Source of the DNA: Candidatus Shapirobacteria bacterium | GTDB lineage: Bacteria; Patescibacteriota; Microgenomatia; UBA12405 | Reading direction: 5' to 3' | NCBI GenBank assembly: GCA_028700345.1 | Contig: JAQVSW010000031.1 | Span: 1 to 8,038 of the forward strand | DNA: 8,038 nt | Shown here: positions 5,970 to 8,038 of the stretch, piece after piece | Layout of the letters: each line of letters starts with the position of its first letter | Numbering within the stretch: position 1 is the first letter of the stretch | Program-made: the position numbers and the translations under genes | The notes under the pieces: model-generated | Databases searched by the model: none | The model's input: only the letters and a program-made list of their open reading frames with translations | What the model was told of the DNA's origin: nothing

Positions 5970-6006
5970 TAAAAAATAAAAAACTTATCGATATGTAGCG
6001 ATAAGT
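5970..6006 (-). terminator. Possible minus-strand intrinsic terminator
   Basis: Read leftward, the 8-bp stem ACTTATCG/CGATAAGT (5983-6006, loop of 8) is followed by a T-rich run, the complement of the A tracts at 5971-5983. It could block antisense transcription leaving the rRNA region. The stem is AT-rich and is equally explained as the inner hairpin of the candidate small RNA. Confidence 0.3.
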
Positions 6007-6018
6007 ATCCGGATTGAG

Positions 6019-6042
6019 TCCCGCGTCGGCGGGATTTTTTTT
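6019..6042 (+). terminator. Rho-independent terminator
   Basis: The stem TCCCGC/GCGGGA with the four-base loop GTCG is followed by eight T residues (6035-6042). It ends the candidate small RNA, and any read-through from the 127-aa gene, before tRNA-Ala. tRNA-Ala and 23S therefore need their own promoter. Confidence 0.9.
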
Positions 6043-6059
6043 GAAATCAAGGCACTTTT

Positions 6060-6065
6060 TATAAT
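6060..6065 (+). promoter_or_regulatory. -10 element for tRNA-Ala and probably 23S rRNA
   Basis: A perfect TATAAT ends eight bases before the first base of tRNA-Ala, so transcription would begin almost exactly at the tRNA. TTGAAA at 6041-6046 resembles a -35 box, but the 13-base gap is too short for a standard promoter. With a strong terminator just upstream, this is the likeliest start for the tRNA-Ala-23S unit. Confidence 0.5.
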
Positions 6066-6073
6066 AGGCTTTT

Positions 6074-6147
6074 GGGCCTGTGGCTTAGTTGGTTAGAGCA
6101 CTTCATTTGCAATGAAGAGATCGGGAGTTCGAGCCTCCCCAGGTCCA
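6074..6147 (+). tRNA. tRNA-Ala (anticodon TGC)
   Basis: A complete 74-base cloverleaf. The acceptor stem is GGGCCTG with CAGGTCC (one G-U pair), and the D arm runs from GCTTAG to AGAGC. The anticodon stem CTTCA/TGAAG encloses the loop TTTGCAA with anticodon TGC. The T arm is GGGAG/CTCCC around TTCGAGC. The discriminator is A6147, followed by CCT, so CCA is not encoded. Its place just before 23S is the usual one in rRNA operons, but its normal partner tRNA-Ile is 5.3 kb upstream. Confidence 0.97.
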
Positions 6148-6180
6148 CCTACGCCAAAGGCTAAGGTGGATAAATCCACC
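6144..6180 (+). other. Overlapping hairpins at the tRNA-Ala 3' end
   Basis: TCCACCT (6144-6150), which includes the last bases of the tRNA, is perfectly complementary to AGGTGGA (6164-6170), with an inner GCC/GGC hairpin. The same AGGTGGA can instead pair with the following TCCACC (6175-6180) across a TAAA loop. The two structures exclude each other. They may guide processing of the tRNA-23S precursor. Confidence 0.4.
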
Positions 6181-6314
6181 AACTATTAAAGATTTTTAGA
6201 ATTAGGGAAAAAATCTGAATTGATTGTTTCTCTTGACTAAGAATAGTACCTTAACAATCTATTGAATTGATATTTTAAATTTATCTTGGCAACTAAACTG
6301 AGTTGCTTAAGATA
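6181..6314 (+). other. tRNA-Ala to 23S spacer
   Basis: An AT-rich spacer without coding potential. GTACCTTAACA (6246-6256) matches 8 of 11 bases of the antitermination boxA consensus GCTCTTTAACA. TTGACT at 6233-6238 resembles a -35 box but lacks a well-spaced -10. The final part probably pairs with sequence beyond the 3' end of 23S during processing; that sequence is outside the window. Confidence 0.35.
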
Positions 6315-6471
6315 TTAAAGAATTTTATTAAAGCAAATGGTGGATGCCTAGGTGGCTAAAGCCGAAGAAGGACGTAGAAGACGGCGATACGCGTCGGGGA
6401 GTTGTCAACAAATGATGATCCGACGAATTCCGAATGGAGAAATCCCTTCAATCGAAAGATTGAGGATCCAC

Positions 6472-6483
6472 CCGATTTATCGG
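6472..6483 (+). repeat. CCGATTTATCGG hairpin in 23S, copy 1
   Basis: A 12-base palindromic hairpin (CCGA/TCGG stem, TTTA loop), extended here by one more C-G pair to CCCGATTTATCGGG (6471-6484). It sits in a variable helix of the first 200 bases of the 23S gene. Confidence 0.85.
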
Positions 6484-6788
6484 GGAGGAGGGAGACCCGG
6501 GGAAGCGAAACATCCTAGTACCCGGAGGAAAAGAAATCGAAAGAGATTCCGTTAGTAGCGGTGAGCGAACACGGAACAGCCTAAACCACGTCGCAAGATG
6601 TGGGGTTGCAGGGTTTAGTATAAAGTTTTGAAAAAACAGAAGAAAGTTAAGGAATGAACTGCCAAAGAGGGTGAAAGCCCCGTATTTGAAATTTGAGTAA
6701 AAACTGACTGAATACCTAAGTACCGCGATCCACGTGAAATGTCGCGGGAATCTGGGGCGACCAAGCTCCAAGGCTAAATACTTTAGCA

Positions 6789-6827
<39 letters not shown>

Positions 6828-6887
6828 ACACCCTATATAAGGGAGTGAAATAGATCTGAAACCATTTGCTAACAAACAGACAGAGTC

Positions 6888-6899
6888 CCGATTTATCGG
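6888..6899 (+). repeat. CCGATTTATCGG hairpin in 23S, copy 2
   Basis: The same hairpin, with its stem extended to TCCCGA/TCGGGA (6886-6901). It occupies the place of the variable hairpin that follows the GTGAAATAGATCTGAAACC segment. Confidence 0.85.
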
Positions 6900-7466
6900 G
6901 ATGATGTCGTGCCTATTGAAGAATGAGCCCGGGAGTGTTTCTAGTTATCAAGTCTAACTTCGATGAATCGAAGGAAGGCGTAGCGAAAGCGAGTGCGAAT
7001 AGCGCGAATAGATGACTGGAGACGACCCGAAGCCACTTGAGCTAACCTTGGACAGGGTGAACGTCGATGGAAGTCGGCGGGAGGCCCGTACGGATCAGAG
7101 CTGCAAATCTGTCCGATGATCTGAGGTTAGAGGTAATATGCCAATCGAAAGTGGGAATAGCTGGCTCTCTCCGAAATATATTTAGGTATAGCGTCTAGTG
7201 TTCCCTGGTGGGGGTAGAGCTACTGGATGAGTGTTTTGTGCGCAAGCACAGGCATTTAACCAAACTCCGAATACCGCCAGGCTAAGCTAGGCAGTCAGTC
7301 CATCCGGGCTAAGCTGGATCGGGCAAAAGGGGAAGACCCCAGACTCTCAGTTAAGGTCTCTAAATCTATGTTAAGTGGGAAAGGTAGTGGGTTGCCTAAG
7401 ACAGACAGGAGGTTGGCTCAGAAGCAGCCATCCTTTAAAGAAAGCGTAATAGCTCACTGTTCGACT

Positions 7467-7478
7467 CCGATTTATCGG
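7467..7478 (+). repeat. CCGATTTATCGG hairpin in 23S, copy 3
   Basis: The same core just after AGCTCACTGTTCGAC, where E. coli has the shorter GTCGAGTCGGCCTGCG segment, so this tip appears expanded. Confidence 0.85.
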
Positions 7479-7542
7479 GGCCGGCAACCTGCGCCGAAAA
7501 TGTAAGGAGGCTAAAACATAGTACCGAAGCTGGAGATTTATG

Positions 7543-7554
7543 CCGATTTATCGG
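7543..7554 (+). repeat. CCGATTTATCGG hairpin in 23S, copy 4
   Basis: The same core closing a longer stem, TTTATG with TATAAA (7537-7560, one G-U pair), only 64 bases after copy 3. It replaces a helix tip of different sequence in E. coli. Confidence 0.85.
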
Positions 7555-8038
7555 TATAAATGGTAGGAGAGCGTTGCTAGTGCGGCGAAGGTTGACCGAA
7601 AGGTTTGCTGGAGCGCTAGCAAGTGAGAATCCGGGCATGAGTAACGAACTTCAGGTGAGAATCCTGGACTCCGAAATATCCAAGGTTTCCGCAGCTACGT
7701 TGTTCGTCTGCGGGTTAGTCGATCCTAACATGAGGCCAGTATAGTGCTGGCGTAGTGGATGGATAACCGGTTAATATTCCGGTACTTTGGTAAATTCGTT
7801 ATCAGTTGGGGCGTGACGATGAATGGGAGATTTAGAGTCGAAGTGAAATGCGACTTTTAAGCGTCTAGCTAGAAGGGGTTGGCAAATCCGCCTTTTCGTT
7901 ATAAAGCAAAACGCGAATAAGAGTTCCGATGCAAATCGGGACAATTGAATTGAATCCATTTATCCAAGAAAAGCGTCGCAATGAGAATTTACTGAATTCG
8001 TACCAAAACCGACACTGGTGGATGAGTCGAGAAGACTA

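Larger units (their letters stand above)
5937..6042 (+). ncRNA. Candidate structured small RNA (~106 nt), unknown class
   Basis: A transcript from the promoter at 5902-5930 to the terminator at 6019-6042 would be about 106 bases and non-coding. It can fold compactly. Bases 5951-5962 pair with 6008-6018 (11 pairs, one bulged A, one G-U), enclosing an A-rich single strand and an 8-bp hairpin, 5983-5990 with 5999-6006. The terminator helix follows directly and could stack on it. An alternative hairpin at 5939-5955 (loop TAAA) uses CTCAA 5951-5955 and so excludes the long stem, which hints at a switch. It does not match the features I know for 5S rRNA, SRP RNA, tmRNA, 6S or RNase P RNA. It could instead be a leader upstream of tRNA-Ala/23S, or a spacer. 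Confidence 0.45.

Noticed and set aside
5983..6006. Chromosome dimer-resolution (dif-like) site in the ACTTATCG...CGATAAGT palindrome
   Set aside because: Arms are 8 bp with an 8-bp centre and the inner sequence has the opposite polarity to known dif sites; an RNA hairpin explains it better.
5937..6042. 5S rRNA or SRP RNA as identity of the small RNA
   Set aside because: The conserved 5S loop sequences (CGAAC...GAAG) and the SRP GGAA/AGCAG core are absent.

Overview
The window looks like part of a small, streamlined bacterial genome of the Candidate Phyla Radiation (Patescibacteria), most likely Microgenomates-type. That placement is inferred. It rests on AT-rich short genes, the dockerin style (GDADCxG ... 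DFSIWRSEF, a form I associate with Microgenomates secreted proteins), a 23S gene with no 16S gene beside it, tRNA genes without encoded CCA, and an ordinary genetic code (TGA used as stop, Trp as TGG). A 23S phylogeny would settle it.

Layout. Positions 1-661 (+) hold the cysteine-rich tail of an incomplete secreted protein, followed 1 base later by a membrane-anchored protein with a cohesin-like domain. tRNA-Ile(GAT) follows at 681-754, then a 43-residue membrane peptide (797-928, +). Three genes then run leftward from 5425 to 947: a DedA/VTT membrane protein, a secreted clan GH-A (cellulase-like) glycosidase, and a secreted GH99/WbsX-like protein with a LamG-like module. Both glycosidases end in the same two-repeat dockerin, encoded by a perfect 181-bp duplicate. 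A 127-residue orphan protein (5506-5889, +) diverges from dedA. Next come a candidate structured small RNA with its own promoter and intrinsic terminator (about 5937-6042), tRNA-Ala(TGC) at 6074-6147, a short spacer, and the first ~1.7 kb of 23S rRNA, which runs off the right edge.

How it may work together. The cohesin-like protein has an N-terminal membrane anchor and the two exported glycosidases carry dockerins. Together they could form a minimal cell-surface cohesin-dockerin system, in which the enzymes are docked on the cell rather than on a large scaffoldin. That is inference, but every part is visible within 5 kb.

Regulation. Five of the protein genes (797, 3121, 4745, 5425 and 5506 starts) lack a convincing Shine-Dalgarno sequence and have a -10-like hexamer 5-9 bases before the start codon, which suggests leaderless mRNAs. 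The 23S gene carries the same 12-base hairpin sequence four times, a pattern ordinary rRNA variation does not obviously explain.
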